Source of the DNA: Tepidamorphaceae bacterium
GTDB taxonomy: Bacteria; Pseudomonadota; Alphaproteobacteria; Rhizobiales; JAKSCL01
NCBI GenBank assembly: GCA_028289445.1
Contig: JANQPO010000020.1
Coordinates: forward strand, 105,665-169,664
Length of the DNA: 64,000 nt
Reading direction: 5' to 3'
Both the position numbers and the translations under genes were made by a program. Below are positions 9,161 to 17,772 of this stretch, piece by piece (the first letter of the stretch is position 1; the number at the start of each line of letters is the position of its first letter). The notes under the pieces were generated by a model that had not been told where the DNA came from, made no database searches, and saw only the letters and a list, made by a program, of their open reading frames with translations.

Positions 9161-10072
9161 GTGAACAGACATCATCTCAACAGGATGACGCCCTATCTTT
9201 TCATGGGGCCTGCCACGATCATCATGGCCATCGCGCTGTTCTATCCCCTACTCTACATGGTGTATGGCAGTTTCCGGGCCTGGGACCCGAGCCAGGCGAT
9301 CTCGGAGACCGAGTTCGTCGGGCTTGCAAACTACACGAAACTTCTCGGAGACGCGGCTTTTTGGGAGAGCGTCTCGGTTACGCTGACGTTCGCCTTCGCG
9401 GTGGTTTCTTTCGAAATGCTGATCGGCGTCGGCCTGGCATTGATCCTGGATCGTAATATCCGCGGCATGTCGGTTTTGCGGACGCTTTTCATTCTGCCGA
9501 TGATGATCGCGCCGGTGGTCGTCGGGCTGATGTGGCGTTTCATGTACCACCCGACGGACGGCACGTTTAACAGGTGGTTTGAAGCCATCGGTCTGCCACG
9601 CGTCGATTGGCTTGGCGACCATGCGCTTCTCTCGGTGATCATCGCCGACATCTGGCAGTGGTCGCCTTTCATCTTCATTTTGTCGCTGGCAGCACTCCAA
9701 TCGTTGCCGAGATCGGCGCTGGAAGCAGCACGGATCGATGGGGCGACGGGCTGGCAGCAGATCATACACATCAAGCTGCCGCTCATGATGCCGGTGCTGA
9801 TCGTGACCATGCTTCTACGTCTGATCGATGCCTTCAAGGTGCTCGAAGTCATCCTGGTGATGACGGAAGGCGGGCCTGGACTGTCCACCGAAATCCTGGC
9901 GCTCAGGATCGCGCGAACCGCGCAGGAGTTCCGCGAGTTGGGCGAGGCCGCGGCGATGTCGAACTATCTGCTGCTGCTCCTGCTGATGCTGACGCTTGGC
10001 ATGTTCGCCTTCACCCGCTGGCAGGAAGCGCGCGCGCGCCGTCTCACAATCAGAGTCGAGGAAGAGGGCTAA
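9161..10072 (+). CDS. ABC sugar permease (MalF/UgpA type)
   Basis: The 303-residue product has six hydrophobic segments. The EAA loop that contacts the ATPase is EAARIDGATGWQQI, about residues 190-203. It is the first of two inner-membrane subunits. A gap of about 110 bp separates it from the binding-protein gene. The second permease gene follows after 3 bp. Confidence 0.94.
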   Translation: MNRHHLNRMTPYLFMGPATIIMAIALFYPLLYMVYGSFRAWDPSQAISETEFVGLANYTKLLGDAAFWESVSVTLTFAFAVVSFEMLIGVGLALILDRNIRGMSVLRTLFILPMMIAPVVVGLMWRFMYHPTDGTFNRWFEAIGLPRVDWLGDHALLSVIIADIWQWSPFIFILSLAALQSLPRSALEAARIDGATGWQQIIHIKLPLMMPVLIVTMLLRLIDAFKVLEVILVMTEGGPGLSTEILALRIARTAQEFRELGEAAAMSNYLLLLLLMLTLGMFAFTRWQEARARRLTIRVEEEG

Positions 10073-10075
10073 GCC

Positions 10076-11014
10076 GTGGCCGATACGACTTACGAAAAGC
10101 AGAACCCGGCTTTCTATGCCTTGATCGCGGCGCTGATCTTCATGTCGGTCGGTCCGGTCGTCCTGATGTTCTCGAATTCCTTCAAACTCGACATCGACAT
10201 CATATCGGGCGCCGGCGGTTTGTTGTTCTTGCCGACGATCCAGAACTATGAGACCGCGCTTTGCGACATTCTTTGGTACGAGCCCGAACACCTTGAATTC
10301 TGCGCGATCCGTTTCGGCGGCGCGTTCATCAACTCAATCATCATCGCGCTGATTTCGACGTTTCTGACGTTGGTCATCGGCTGCATGGCCGCCTATGCGT
10401 TGGTCCGCTTCAAGTTCATGGGCCGGGATACCGTTTCGTTCTCGACCCTTGCCGTGCGCATGGTTCCGCCGGCGGTGCTCCTGGTGCCGGTGTTCGGCTT
10501 GTGGAACAACGCTTTTTGCTTGGATCGCAGTTCGATGCTCGGCGAATTGATCCGCGATACGTTCGGCGGACGCGGCGATGTGTGTTTGGCCGGGACCCAC
10601 TCAGGCATCATCCTGATCTACGTTGCGATGAATCTCCCATTCGTGATCTGGATCTTGCAGAGCTTTATCGTGCAGGTGCCGCAATCGTTGGAGGAAGCGG
10701 CACGCGTGGACGGCGCGGGACCGTTTCAGGTCTTCTTCATGGTGGTATTGCCGTTGATCAAGCCGGGCCTGGCGGCGGCCGCAATCTTCACTTTCCGTAT
10801 TGCCTGGAATGAGTATCTTTTGGCATCCGCGCTGGCCGATCGGGATACGATGACCGTTCCGATCCTGATCGTGAACAACACCAGTGAAGTCAGTATCGAA
10901 TGGGGAGTGATCATGGCGACGGGCATGCTTTTGGCGATACCGCCGATCATCTTCACGCTCTTCGCGTCGCGCCAGATCATCACCGGCATGACCGCAGGTG
11001 CCGTTAAAGGCTAA
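10076..11014 (+). CDS. ABC sugar permease (MalG/UgpE type) with unusual loops
   Basis: The 312-residue permease starts with GTG. It has six hydrophobic segments and the EAA loop EEAARVDGAGPFQVF. It is longer than the usual 270-285 residues because two predicted external loops are expanded. Each expanded loop carries two cysteines: CDILWYEPEHLEFC around residues 63-76, and CLDR to DVCLAG around residues 146-171. These could form disulfides in the periplasm. It completes the importer with the preceding three genes and is followed after 3 bp by the Tm-1-like gene. Confidence 0.92.
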   Translation: MADTTYEKQNPAFYALIAALIFMSVGPVVLMFSNSFKLDIDIISGAGGLLFLPTIQNYETALCDILWYEPEHLEFCAIRFGGAFINSIIIALISTFLTLVIGCMAAYALVRFKFMGRDTVSFSTLAVRMVPPAVLLVPVFGLWNNAFCLDRSSMLGELIRDTFGGRGDVCLAGTHSGIILIYVAMNLPFVIWILQSFIVQVPQSLEEAARVDGAGPFQVFFMVVLPLIKPGLAAAAIFTFRIAWNEYLLASALADRDTMTVPILIVNNTSEVSIEWGVIMATGMLLAIPPIIFTLFASRQIITGMTAGAVKG

Positions 11015-11017
11015 ACA

Positions 11018-12148
11018 ATGCCAGCACTGATTGCTCTCCTCGGGACGTTCGAGACGAAGTCCGAAGAGCTCACGGCCCTGTCCGATCTCCTCAAAGCCAA
11101 GGGCTTGGAGGTTTTGAAGATCGACCTGTCGCTTGCGGCGGGCGGCTCGACATTGCCGGGTGACGAGAAAGTGCGACGGATGATCGAAATCGCCAAGGAG
11201 GCGACGGAGAAGATCGTCGCGGCGAACCCGACGGCCGCGGTTGCAATCGGCGGCGGGACGGGTAGCGAGATGGCGATGCGCGCCATGCAGCCCTTACCCG
11301 TCGCCATGCCCAAATTCATGATCACCACGCTGCCGTTCGATCCGCGAAACGCCGTCGCGGACAATGCCATCACCCTGATCCCAACCCTCTGCGACATCCA
11401 GGGCATGAACGCGGTTCTGCGCAGCGCTTTCGCGCGCACCGCCGCGATGGTGGCCGGTGCAGCCAACGAGATCGTCGAGCCTGAGGCGGGCGCGCTAAGT
11501 GTAGCGGTTACACTCTTGGGCGTGACCCAAAAGGCCGGAGACGAATTGCTGCGACAACTGCGCGCCAATGGGTATGAAACATCGGCCTTCCATGCCGCGG
11601 GCTATGGCGGCGCCGCGCTGACGCGTTTCGCCGAAGAGGGCTTGTTTTGCGGTATGATCGACATGACCGTGCACGAAATCGTGCGCATGCACGTGGCCGG
11701 ATCGCATGTGCCCATGCCTGGCCGTTTCACCTCCACGGCACACTTGCCCAGGGTCGTTCTGCCCGGTGCGATGAATTTCTTCGATGCCGGTCCCTATGAC
11801 GGAATGCCACCCGAGTTTCGGGATCGCGCGAATTATCGTCACTCCAGCTATTTCACGCATGTGAAGCTACGTCGCGACGAGATTGTCCGCGCGGCCCAGG
11901 CTTTGGCCGCGGATCTCAATCAGTCCACCGCGCCTTGCGAAGTGCTTGTCCCAATGGGCGGGTTTAGCAGCGAGGATCGCATCGGCGGCGCCATCGAAGA
12001 CTTGGAGCTTCGCGAATGCGCTGCGGAGATTTTCGAGACAGAAGCGCGCGCCTATGCCGCCACCCGCCTCCCTTTTCACATCAACGACCCCGAGACGGCG
12101 ACCGAAGCGGTCTCCCGCCTCATGCCACATCTCACAGCAGAGACCTGA
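11018..12148 (+). CDS. Tm-1-like ATP-binding/UPF0261 family protein
   Basis: The 376-residue product matches the UPF0261 family, related to the ATP-binding N-terminal domain of the tomato Tm-1 resistance protein. Visible landmarks are LLGTFETKSEEL at the N-terminus, AVAIGGGTGSEMA, and VLVPMGGFSSEDR near the C-terminus. The biochemical role of bacterial members is largely unsettled; they are often found in sugar or sugar-acid operons, sometimes beside a partner annotated as a phosphoenolpyruvate-hydrolase-like protein, which is absent here. It is tightly packed between the permease and the second class II aldolase with 3-bp gaps, so it probably acts in the same pathway. Confidence 0.85.
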   Translation: MPALIALLGTFETKSEELTALSDLLKAKGLEVLKIDLSLAAGGSTLPGDEKVRRMIEIAKEATEKIVAANPTAAVAIGGGTGSEMAMRAMQPLPVAMPKFMITTLPFDPRNAVADNAITLIPTLCDIQGMNAVLRSAFARTAAMVAGAANEIVEPEAGALSVAVTLLGVTQKAGDELLRQLRANGYETSAFHAAGYGGAALTRFAEEGLFCGMIDMTVHEIVRMHVAGSHVPMPGRFTSTAHLPRVVLPGAMNFFDAGPYDGMPPEFRDRANYRHSSYFTHVKLRRDEIVRAAQALAADLNQSTAPCEVLVPMGGFSSEDRIGGAIEDLELRECAAEIFETEARAYAATRLPFHINDPETATEAVSRLMPHLTAET

Positions 12149-12151
12149 TCC

Positions 12152-12835
12152 ATGTCCGACAATCTCGATTTCCACGATATCCTTGCCAAGAAGGACGATC
12201 TGATCGCCACGGCGAAGCGCTGTTTCGATCTTCGGCTGCAGACCAATGCGGGCGGGAACCTTTCGGTCTGTCTGGCGTCGCGCGAAGCGATCGTGATCAA
12301 GCCGTCCGGTGTGGGCTATAACGAGTGCACACGCGAGAACCTGCAGATCGTTCTGCTCGACGGGACGGTGCTGCCGTCGGAGCTGCCGCTCAAGCCCTCG
12401 AAGGACCTTGAGTTTCATCTCGAAATCTACCGGCGGCGGGACGACATTGACGCAATTGTCCACTGCCACAGTCCATGGGCGACAGGGTACGCCAGCGCTG
12501 GACTGGAAGTCCCCTGCTTGACGGTTCAAACGGTCGAGAAGATTGGCCGCATGCCGCTCATTCCGCTCAATGACGATCTCGGTCCGCAATCGGCGGAGAT
12601 GATCGGCCCCTACTTCGATGACCCCAATATCCGGGCTGCGGTCATGGCGAACCACGGGACGATTGGCACCGGCAAGACGCTTCTGGCCGCGCAATATCTG
12701 GTCGAGATCATCGAGGAGACCGCGCATATCGCCTTCGTGCGGGATGCCATGGTGGCGGCCCATGGGCTCCAGGCGCCGCCGATGCCGCGCTTCGGTACGC
12801 TCAAGGATCAAGAAGCCGCGCTCGCTGGGGGCTGA
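12152..12835 (+). CDS. class II aldolase/adducin family protein (second copy)
   Basis: At 227 residues it has the usual size of the basic class II aldolase fold. Motifs are TNAGGNLSVCL, KPSGVGYNE, the zinc histidines in IVHCHSPWATGYA and the third in MANHGTIGTGKTL. Together with the first, longer copy at 2983-3951, the locus has two aldolase-type enzymes, one per arm. This one sits between the Tm-1-like gene and the isomerase gene. It may cleave or decarboxylate a phosphorylated tetrulose or pentulose, as in threonate/erythronate pathways, but no substrate is proven. Confidence 0.9.
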   Translation: MSDNLDFHDILAKKDDLIATAKRCFDLRLQTNAGGNLSVCLASREAIVIKPSGVGYNECTRENLQIVLLDGTVLPSELPLKPSKDLEFHLEIYRRRDDIDAIVHCHSPWATGYASAGLEVPCLTVQTVEKIGRMPLIPLNDDLGPQSAEMIGPYFDDPNIRAAVMANHGTIGTGKTLLAAQYLVEIIEETAHIAFVRDAMVAAHGLQAPPMPRFGTLKDQEAALAGG

Positions 12836-12841
12836 CGCGGT

Positions 12842-13774
12842 ATGCCGCTAACGCTCTCGCTCAACACAAACCCGCTCGTAAACCGGTTTGCTGAGCCGAG
12901 CGATCTGATAAAAACTGTCGCGCGCGACATGAAAATTCGCGATCTTCAGTTGACCCATGAGTTCATCAATCCGAGCTGGCCGGCATCCGTTCTTCGCCGG
13001 CTGATCGGCGACATGAACCAGGCGCTACGAGCGACCGGCGTGCGCATCACCTCCGGCATGACTGGACCGTATGGACGGCTCAACCATTTCGGCCATCCGG
13101 ATCGTGATGTGCGGCGCTATTACGTGGATTGGTTCAAGACGTTTGCCGATATCATCGTAGATCTTGGAGGCAGTGCGGTCGGCACCCAGTTTGCGATTTT
13201 CACCTATCGCGACTTTGATGACCCTAAGCGTCGTGAAGACCTGATTCAGAGTGCCATCGATTGCTGGTCACAGGTCGCCGAGCATGGGCGCACGGCGGGA
13301 TTGGACTATGTTTTTTGGGAACCCATGAGCGTCGGCCGCGAGTTCGGTCCGACGATCGCCGAGACCATGGCGCTACAGGAGCGACTGACCAAAGCGCAAA
13401 TGGCGATCCCGATGTGGATGATGGCGGACATCGACCACGGCGATCCGACTTCACCCAATCCTGAGGACTCCGACCCTTATGCATGGGCGCGCGCGGTGCC
13501 AAAGGTGTCGCCGATCATTCACATCAAACAGTCGATGATGGACAAGTCCGGCCATCGGCCGTTCACGGCGGAACATAACGCAAAGGGCGCGATCCAACCG
13601 GAGCCCTTGCTGGCGGCTTTTGCCGAGGGCGAGGCCAAGGACAATGAGATCTGCCTTGAGCTGTCTTTCAAGGAGCGCGAGCCTCACGACCGTCGCGTGA
13701 TTGCCGATATTGCCGAAAGCGTGGCTTTTTGGGCGCCGTACATCGACACCGGAGCCGCTGACCTCAAAGTCTGA
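12842..13774 (+). CDS. TIM-barrel sugar-phosphate isomerase/epimerase (EryC-like)
   Basis: The 310-residue product has the pattern of the xylose-isomerase-like TIM-barrel superfamily. Metal-site candidates are VFWEPMSVG, MMADIDHGD, IIHIKQ and ICLELSF, evenly spaced along the barrel strands. In my reading it is closest to the EryC branch of tetrulose-phosphate racemases/isomerases used in erythritol and threitol catabolism. That assignment is from memory of the family and is less certain than the fold. It is the last gene of the plus arm, so the FGGY kinase, two aldolases and this enzyme could form a tetritol or tetronate route. Confidence 0.78.
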   Translation: MPLTLSLNTNPLVNRFAEPSDLIKTVARDMKIRDLQLTHEFINPSWPASVLRRLIGDMNQALRATGVRITSGMTGPYGRLNHFGHPDRDVRRYYVDWFKTFADIIVDLGGSAVGTQFAIFTYRDFDDPKRREDLIQSAIDCWSQVAEHGRTAGLDYVFWEPMSVGREFGPTIAETMALQERLTKAQMAIPMWMMADIDHGDPTSPNPEDSDPYAWARAVPKVSPIIHIKQSMMDKSGHRPFTAEHNAKGAIQPEPLLAAFAEGEAKDNEICLELSFKEREPHDRRVIADIAESVAFWAPYIDTGAADLKV

Positions 13775-13912
13775 TTTGGGCGAGGTTCGAGGCATTCATT
13801 CGGCGCCAAAGCGTCCAAATTCCTAGCTTCGCAGGAGTTTTGCAGCGCACCGGTGCAGGTGGAGCTAGATCGGAATTAATTTGGTCCGCTCACCTCACGT
13901 GCCTTCCCGGAC

Positions 13913-13939
13913 GCGCTGCGGCATAATATGCCGCTGCGC
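13913..13939. terminator. hairpin between convergent genes
   Basis: GCGCTGCGGCAT-aat-ATGCCGCTGCGC forms a 12-bp stem with one mismatch. It lies in the 284-bp space between the end of the sugar operon and the end of the convergent UspA gene. There is no T-run, so it is either a factor-independent-like bidirectional transcription end or an RNA-stabilising hairpin. The rest of 13775-14058 shows no gene. Confidence 0.4.
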
Positions 13940-14058
13940 TGATCCGGGATCGTTCGAGGTTTGGAACCTGCGTCGTTGACAACGCGATTCCGGTTCTGCG
14001 GTGCACCGCGCCCGGGATGACGAGAGAGGGGAATGACTCCATTTGAACGCATTCCGCT

Positions 14059-14877
14059 CTAGTGCGACATGAAAACCGGGACTTTAGCGAGCTTCATCAC
14101 GTCGGTCGTCACGCCGCCCACCAGGTCATGGGCGAACTTGCTGTGCTCGAACGCGCCCATGATGATGATCTCAGCGGAAAGGTCTTCCGCAGCCGCCAGG
14201 ATCGTTTGGCCCGTTCCGGTTTTGCGCGGACGAACCTGAAGATCGGCCCGGATGCCATGACGCTCAAGATTGGTCATCAAACGATCGGTTCCCGGCAGCT
14301 CAGTCTTGCCAATGGTCAAAACCGTGACCTTTGGCTTTTCTTCGAGAACCGGCATCGCATCGCCAAGCGCGCGCGCTGCGGAACGTTTTCCGTCCCAGGC
14401 AATCAGGGCGTGATCGGACAGCTTCGTTGACTCGAAATCCTCCGGCACGATGAGCACCGGCCGCCCACTTTGCAACGCGATTTTATCCGGGCTCGCGGCT
14501 AGATGCGCATCTTCCGGTCGCTCGGTCGGGTTGGTCAATACAACCAGGTCGAACACGCGCGCATAGGTCGAGACATCCGCGACGCCGGCCGCCTTCAGAT
14601 CAACGAACTCTGCGCGCTCCGGTTTCCCGAACTCCGTCATCACGGTGTCGAAGCGGGCTTGGATTTCGGCAAGCCGTTCCGCATCCAGCCTGCGAAGCTC
14701 CGTCCTGACGACGCTGTTCAGTCGAGCGCCGTACTGTTTTTCGATCGTCGAGGGTCCGTGGCTGACAATTCCGGTGATCCAGGCATCGTTGTGTTCCGCG
14801 ATGCGGATGGCGTGCCGCAGCGCGCTGCCGGTTTTCGTCCACCCGCTATAAGCAGCAAGAATATTCTTTAGAGACAT
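14059..14877 (-). CDS. universal stress protein family (tandem UspA domains)
   Basis: The 272-residue product contains two UspA folds. The second ends with TGTGQTILAAAEDLSAEIIIMG and AFEHSK, the position of the nucleotide-binding G-2x-G-9x-G(S/T) motif of UspA, here only partly conserved. The frame is open 71 codons upstream, but that part overlaps the MBL gene and has shadow-like composition. The start at MSLKNILAAYSG (14877) is therefore chosen. Such proteins are cytoplasmic and respond to stress. Its link with the neighbouring sulfatase arm is only positional. Confidence 0.85.
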   Translation of the reverse strand: MSLKNILAAYSGWTKTGSALRHAIRIAEHNDAWITGIVSHGPSTIEKQYGARLNSVVRTELRRLDAERLAEIQARFDTVMTEFGKPERAEFVDLKAAGVADVSTYARVFDLVVLTNPTERPEDAHLAASPDKIALQSGRPVLIVPEDFESTKLSDHALIAWDGKRSAARALGDAMPVLEEKPKVTVLTIGKTELPGTDRLMTNLERHGIRADLQVRPRKTGTGQTILAAAEDLSAEIIIMGAFEHSKFAHDLVGGVTTDVMKLAKVPVFMSH

Positions 14878-14899
14878 CGGCACACTTTGTTCTTGGACA

Positions 14900-15748
14900 T
14901 CAGACCTCGAAGCACTGGAGATCCTCGACGATCCCGAACGGGCCATCGAAATGGTCTTTGAGATCAGCAAGGGCGCTTCGGTGCCCATCCTCGCTGTCCA
15001 TGTGGATGCGGAAGTGGCTGAGCAGTAGGCGCTTGACGCCCGCCCGTGTCGCCATCTGGGCGATTTGAGGCGGTGTCGGCGACATCTCAATCAGCGCCGG
15101 ATGTACATCCTCGCCCGAGAGACGATAGCACCAGTGGAGCAACAGGTCGGCGTCATGGCTCAACCGTTCCAATTCGTCACACAGTGCGGCGTCGCCCGAA
15201 TAGACAAACTTCCTGTCTCCGTTCTCCACAGAGAACGCCATGCAATCGAAGGCCGGCTGGGCGTGCGGAACCTCGCATGATTTCAGCTCCCAGCCGTTGC
15301 CCTTGTGCGAGAACCCAGGCTTGATCTCGACAACGTTCGGGCTCGGCCAGGGGCGCGGCAGGGTTCCACCGCGCGCCAGCCAAACCTCTTGGCTAGGACG
15401 AAGCTCGGTGCGGGCGTAGAGATCGGCGGAAAGCACACCGTCCTTGCCGAAATATCCTTCCGTGATTTTCGCGATCGGCGTCGGACCCCAAACGTTGAGA
15501 GGTGCCGCGCCTTCGTCCCATGCGGCGTGCACAATCCGCGCATAATCCATCATGTGGTCGGTATGGAGATGGCTAAGAAAGAGGTGCGTGATATCCGACG
15601 GTAGGCGACCCGATCGAACCAGATTGTCGAAGACGCCGCCGCCGCAATCGAACAAGATGCGATCGTCGCCGATCTCCAGCAGATAGCCTGACGACGCGCG
15701 CCGGTCATACGCTTCCGGCGAACCGGAGCCCAGGATCGTCAGCTTCAT
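14900..15748 (-). CDS. MBL-fold metallohydrolase (RNase Z/phosphodiesterase-like branch)
   Basis: The 282-residue protein begins MKLTILGSGSPEAYDRRASS and carries SHLHTDHMMDY, the metal motif. VYSGDAAL and LLSHFR appear later. This resembles the RNase Z/arylsulfatase-like/cyclic phosphodiesterase branch of the MBL fold. That branch includes arylsulfatases, so an esterase or sulfatase activity in this sulfatase cluster is possible. Its start overlaps the end of the upstream sulfatase gene by 4 bp (ATGA). Confidence 0.87.
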   Translation of the reverse strand: MKLTILGSGSPEAYDRRASSGYLLEIGDDRILFDCGGGVFDNLVRSGRLPSDITHLFLSHLHTDHMMDYARIVHAAWDEGAAPLNVWGPTPIAKITEGYFGKDGVLSADLYARTELRPSQEVWLARGGTLPRPWPSPNVVEIKPGFSHKGNGWELKSCEVPHAQPAFDCMAFSVENGDRKFVYSGDAALCDELERLSHDADLLLHWCYRLSGEDVHPALIEMSPTPPQIAQMATRAGVKRLLLSHFRIHMDSEDGHRSALADLKDHFDGPFGIVEDLQCFEV

Positions 15749-17184
15749 GCCATCACCTGTGGGGCCGGCGTGGCGCCGGGTGCACCAAGCTTCAGCGCTG
15801 CCTCGCGGCCGCCGAATTTCTGGATCAGCCGCGCCTGGTCGGCGAACGCTTGTGTGTCGACGGCCTCGGGATCGCAGATCGCGCGCAATGCTCGTTCCAT
15901 CGACTCCAAGACGTCGCGATGTGTTGCGTCGCCGGCAAGGTTGAAGAGCTCTTCCGGGTCGGACTCAAGATCGAAGAGTTCCGGCGGGAAGCCGATATAG
16001 TGATTGTACTTCCACCGGCCTTTTTTCAGCATGAACGCGCCCGAGACCGCGCCGGCCGCGTGGTATTCACTGAAGACAACGCGTTCTGGATCGTCCACAC
16101 CCCTGGCAATATCCGTCAACGAACGGATACCCTCGGCGCCGTCGAGCGGGGCGCCGAAATGGTCGGTAATCGTTTTTGACAGGTCGAGAAGGCTGATCGC
16201 CGTTTCGCATGTACCGATTGGGACATCCGGTCCCGCCACGATCATCGGGACGGCCACGCTTTCCTGATAGAGATTCGACTTCCCCCAAAGGCCGCGCGCG
16301 CCGACGTTGTCGCCGTGGTCGGACGTGTAGACAATCGTCGTCTTGTCGAGCGCTCCTGATGCGTCCAGCGCGCCGACGATTTCGCCGACATTGTGGTCGA
16401 GCCATGAGCACAGCCCGTAATAGGCCGACATCGCGCGCAGCCGTTCATCCTCGCTTTCGAACTTGGATTCAGAATCCATGAATGCGTTCTGCTTTTCGAC
16501 CCAGGGATGGCGCGCGTGGCCGTCGCGTGGATGCAGCTTGGCGCGCGGGTGGATGTCGGGCGGATAGAGATCGAAGAACGCTTCGGGTGCGACCAGCGGG
16601 AAATGTGGCGCGACAAGGCCGACATAGAGGCACCAGGGGCGTGCGTCGCCGGACGAGGCCCGGTCGGCAATCCACTGCGTCGCGTGTTGCGTGACCGACG
16701 CGTCGTACTCGATGTAAGTGCTTTCGCCCGGCCCGATGTATTCGCCCAGCATGCGGCCCTTACCGTGAACCCGTTCCTCTTCCTTGCGGATTGAGGCCCA
16801 GACCATGCCGATGCCGCCGGCCACCATCATCGGAATGTGCTCGACATCGAACCCGGCCGGGTCCTCCTCGGCGCGATAGTGCAGCTTGCCGATCGACTCG
16901 ACCGGCACGCCCTTGTCTTGCAACGCATGACCCCAGCCGGGAATGGACCCGTCATAGGGCATCGCGTTGTCCCACATACGGGTCTGGTGGACGTATTTGC
17001 CGGTGGCAAAACTTGCCCGCGCCGGCACGCAGATCGGACACGGCGTGTAGGCGTCGGTGAACAGCGTGCCGCGTGCCGCCAGCGCATCGAGGTGCGGCGT
17101 CTTTACGAACGGATGCCCGGCGCAGCCCATCGCGCGAGCTTGATGCTCGTCGGACATGATGATGAGCAGATTGGATACGCTCAT
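15745..17184 (-). CDS. type I sulfatase (formylglycine-dependent)
   Basis: The 479-residue protein has an N-terminal metal site (MSDEHQARAMGCAGHPF) and the sulfatase signature CVPARASFATG. Cys52 in C-x-P-x-R would be converted to formylglycine by a maturase encoded elsewhere. SDHGDNVGARGLWGKSN supplies further metal ligands. No signal peptide is visible, so it should act in the cytoplasm on an imported sulfate ester. The style is like choline-sulfatase and related alkyl/aryl sulfatases, but the substrate is unknown. It is coupled by 4-bp overlaps to the MarR gene upstream and the MBL gene downstream. Confidence 0.92.
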   Translation of the reverse strand: MSVSNLLIIMSDEHQARAMGCAGHPFVKTPHLDALAARGTLFTDAYTPCPICVPARASFATGKYVHQTRMWDNAMPYDGSIPGWGHALQDKGVPVESIGKLHYRAEEDPAGFDVEHIPMMVAGGIGMVWASIRKEEERVHGKGRMLGEYIGPGESTYIEYDASVTQHATQWIADRASSGDARPWCLYVGLVAPHFPLVAPEAFFDLYPPDIHPRAKLHPRDGHARHPWVEKQNAFMDSESKFESEDERLRAMSAYYGLCSWLDHNVGEIVGALDASGALDKTTIVYTSDHGDNVGARGLWGKSNLYQESVAVPMIVAGPDVPIGTCETAISLLDLSKTITDHFGAPLDGAEGIRSLTDIARGVDDPERVVFSEYHAAGAVSGAFMLKKGRWKYNHYIGFPPELFDLESDPEELFNLAGDATHRDVLESMERALRAICDPEAVDTQAFADQARLIQKFGGREAALKLGAPGATPAPQVMA

Positions 17185-17660
17185 ACCGAAAACACGCGGG
17201 CTTCTGCGGCCAGTTCGAGTTTTTCGAGCGCGGAGAAAATGGACTTCGTTTCAGTCTTCGATAGTCCTGCCATCAAAAACCTTTGCCGCTGGCGCATCTT
17301 TGGCAATGTCTTCCCGAAAATCCGTCGCCCCTTGGCGGTCAGCGAAAGCCGTTGCTGGCGTTGATCGGTGTCGTCTCCCCGCGTGGCAACTAGACCATCC
17401 TCGACCATACCCTTCAGGCAACGGCTCAATTGTCCTTTGTCCATCATCGTGGTTCGTCTGATGCCCGAATGGGTCGTCGATCCCGAAGGGCCGATAGCCA
17501 ACATGATCCGCCAATAGGCCAGCGGAATGCCCGAATTCTCTTCCAGAAATCTGGCGGCCTGCACGTTCAGCTTGGAATGGACGATATGGAGTCGCCAGGT
17601 CAACACATCCTGTAGCGGGGCGTCGTCATTGAATTCGGACGGATACTTCGCGATTGTCAT
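17181..17660 (-). CDS. MarR family transcriptional regulator
   Basis: The 159-residue product has the MarR winged helix: IRRTTMMDKGQLSRCLKGM as recognition region, then LVATRGDDTDQRQQRLSLT as the wing with its typical D-x-R. It heads the sulfatase/MBL arm and faces the TTT-importer operon across a 112-bp gap. That gap holds a perfect 42-bp inverted repeat, its likely binding region. Control of both arms, with a sulfate ester or its product as ligand, is inferred from this arrangement. Confidence 0.92.
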   Translation of the reverse strand: MTIAKYPSEFNDDAPLQDVLTWRLHIVHSKLNVQAARFLEENSGIPLAYWRIMLAIGPSGSTTHSGIRRTTMMDKGQLSRCLKGMVEDGLVATRGDDTDQRQQRLSLTAKGRRIFGKTLPKMRQRQRFLMAGLSKTETKSIFSALEKLELAAEARVFSV

Positions 17661-17692
17661 ACCTGCCTCGTCATTTAAAGCAGGGTATCAGG

Positions 17693-17734
17693 ATTAGTTG
17701 ACAAGTCAACTTTTTCGTTGACTTGTCAACTAAT
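17693..17734. promoter_or_regulatory. double MarR operator in a 42-bp perfect inverted repeat
   Basis: ATTAGTTGACAAGTCAAC is repeated in inverted form with a 6-bp spacer (tttttc); all 18 bases of each arm match. Each arm itself holds GTTGAC-N2-GTCAAC, a palindrome of MarR-site size. The two palindromes have centres 20 bp apart, about two helical turns. The element lies between the divergent MarR and TTT-importer genes, about 33 bp from the MarR start and 38 bp from the importer start. Further half sites (TTTGACT, AAGTCAAG) follow at 17735-17756. Confidence 0.8.
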
Positions 17735-17772
17735 TTGACTAAAGTCCAAGTCAAGAAATTGGGAGGAACACG

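Noticed and set aside
14878..15090. 71-codon N-terminal extension of the UspA-type gene
   Set aside because: It overlaps the MBL gene and has Ser/Arg-rich shadow composition; the UspA fold starts at MSLKNILAAYSG.
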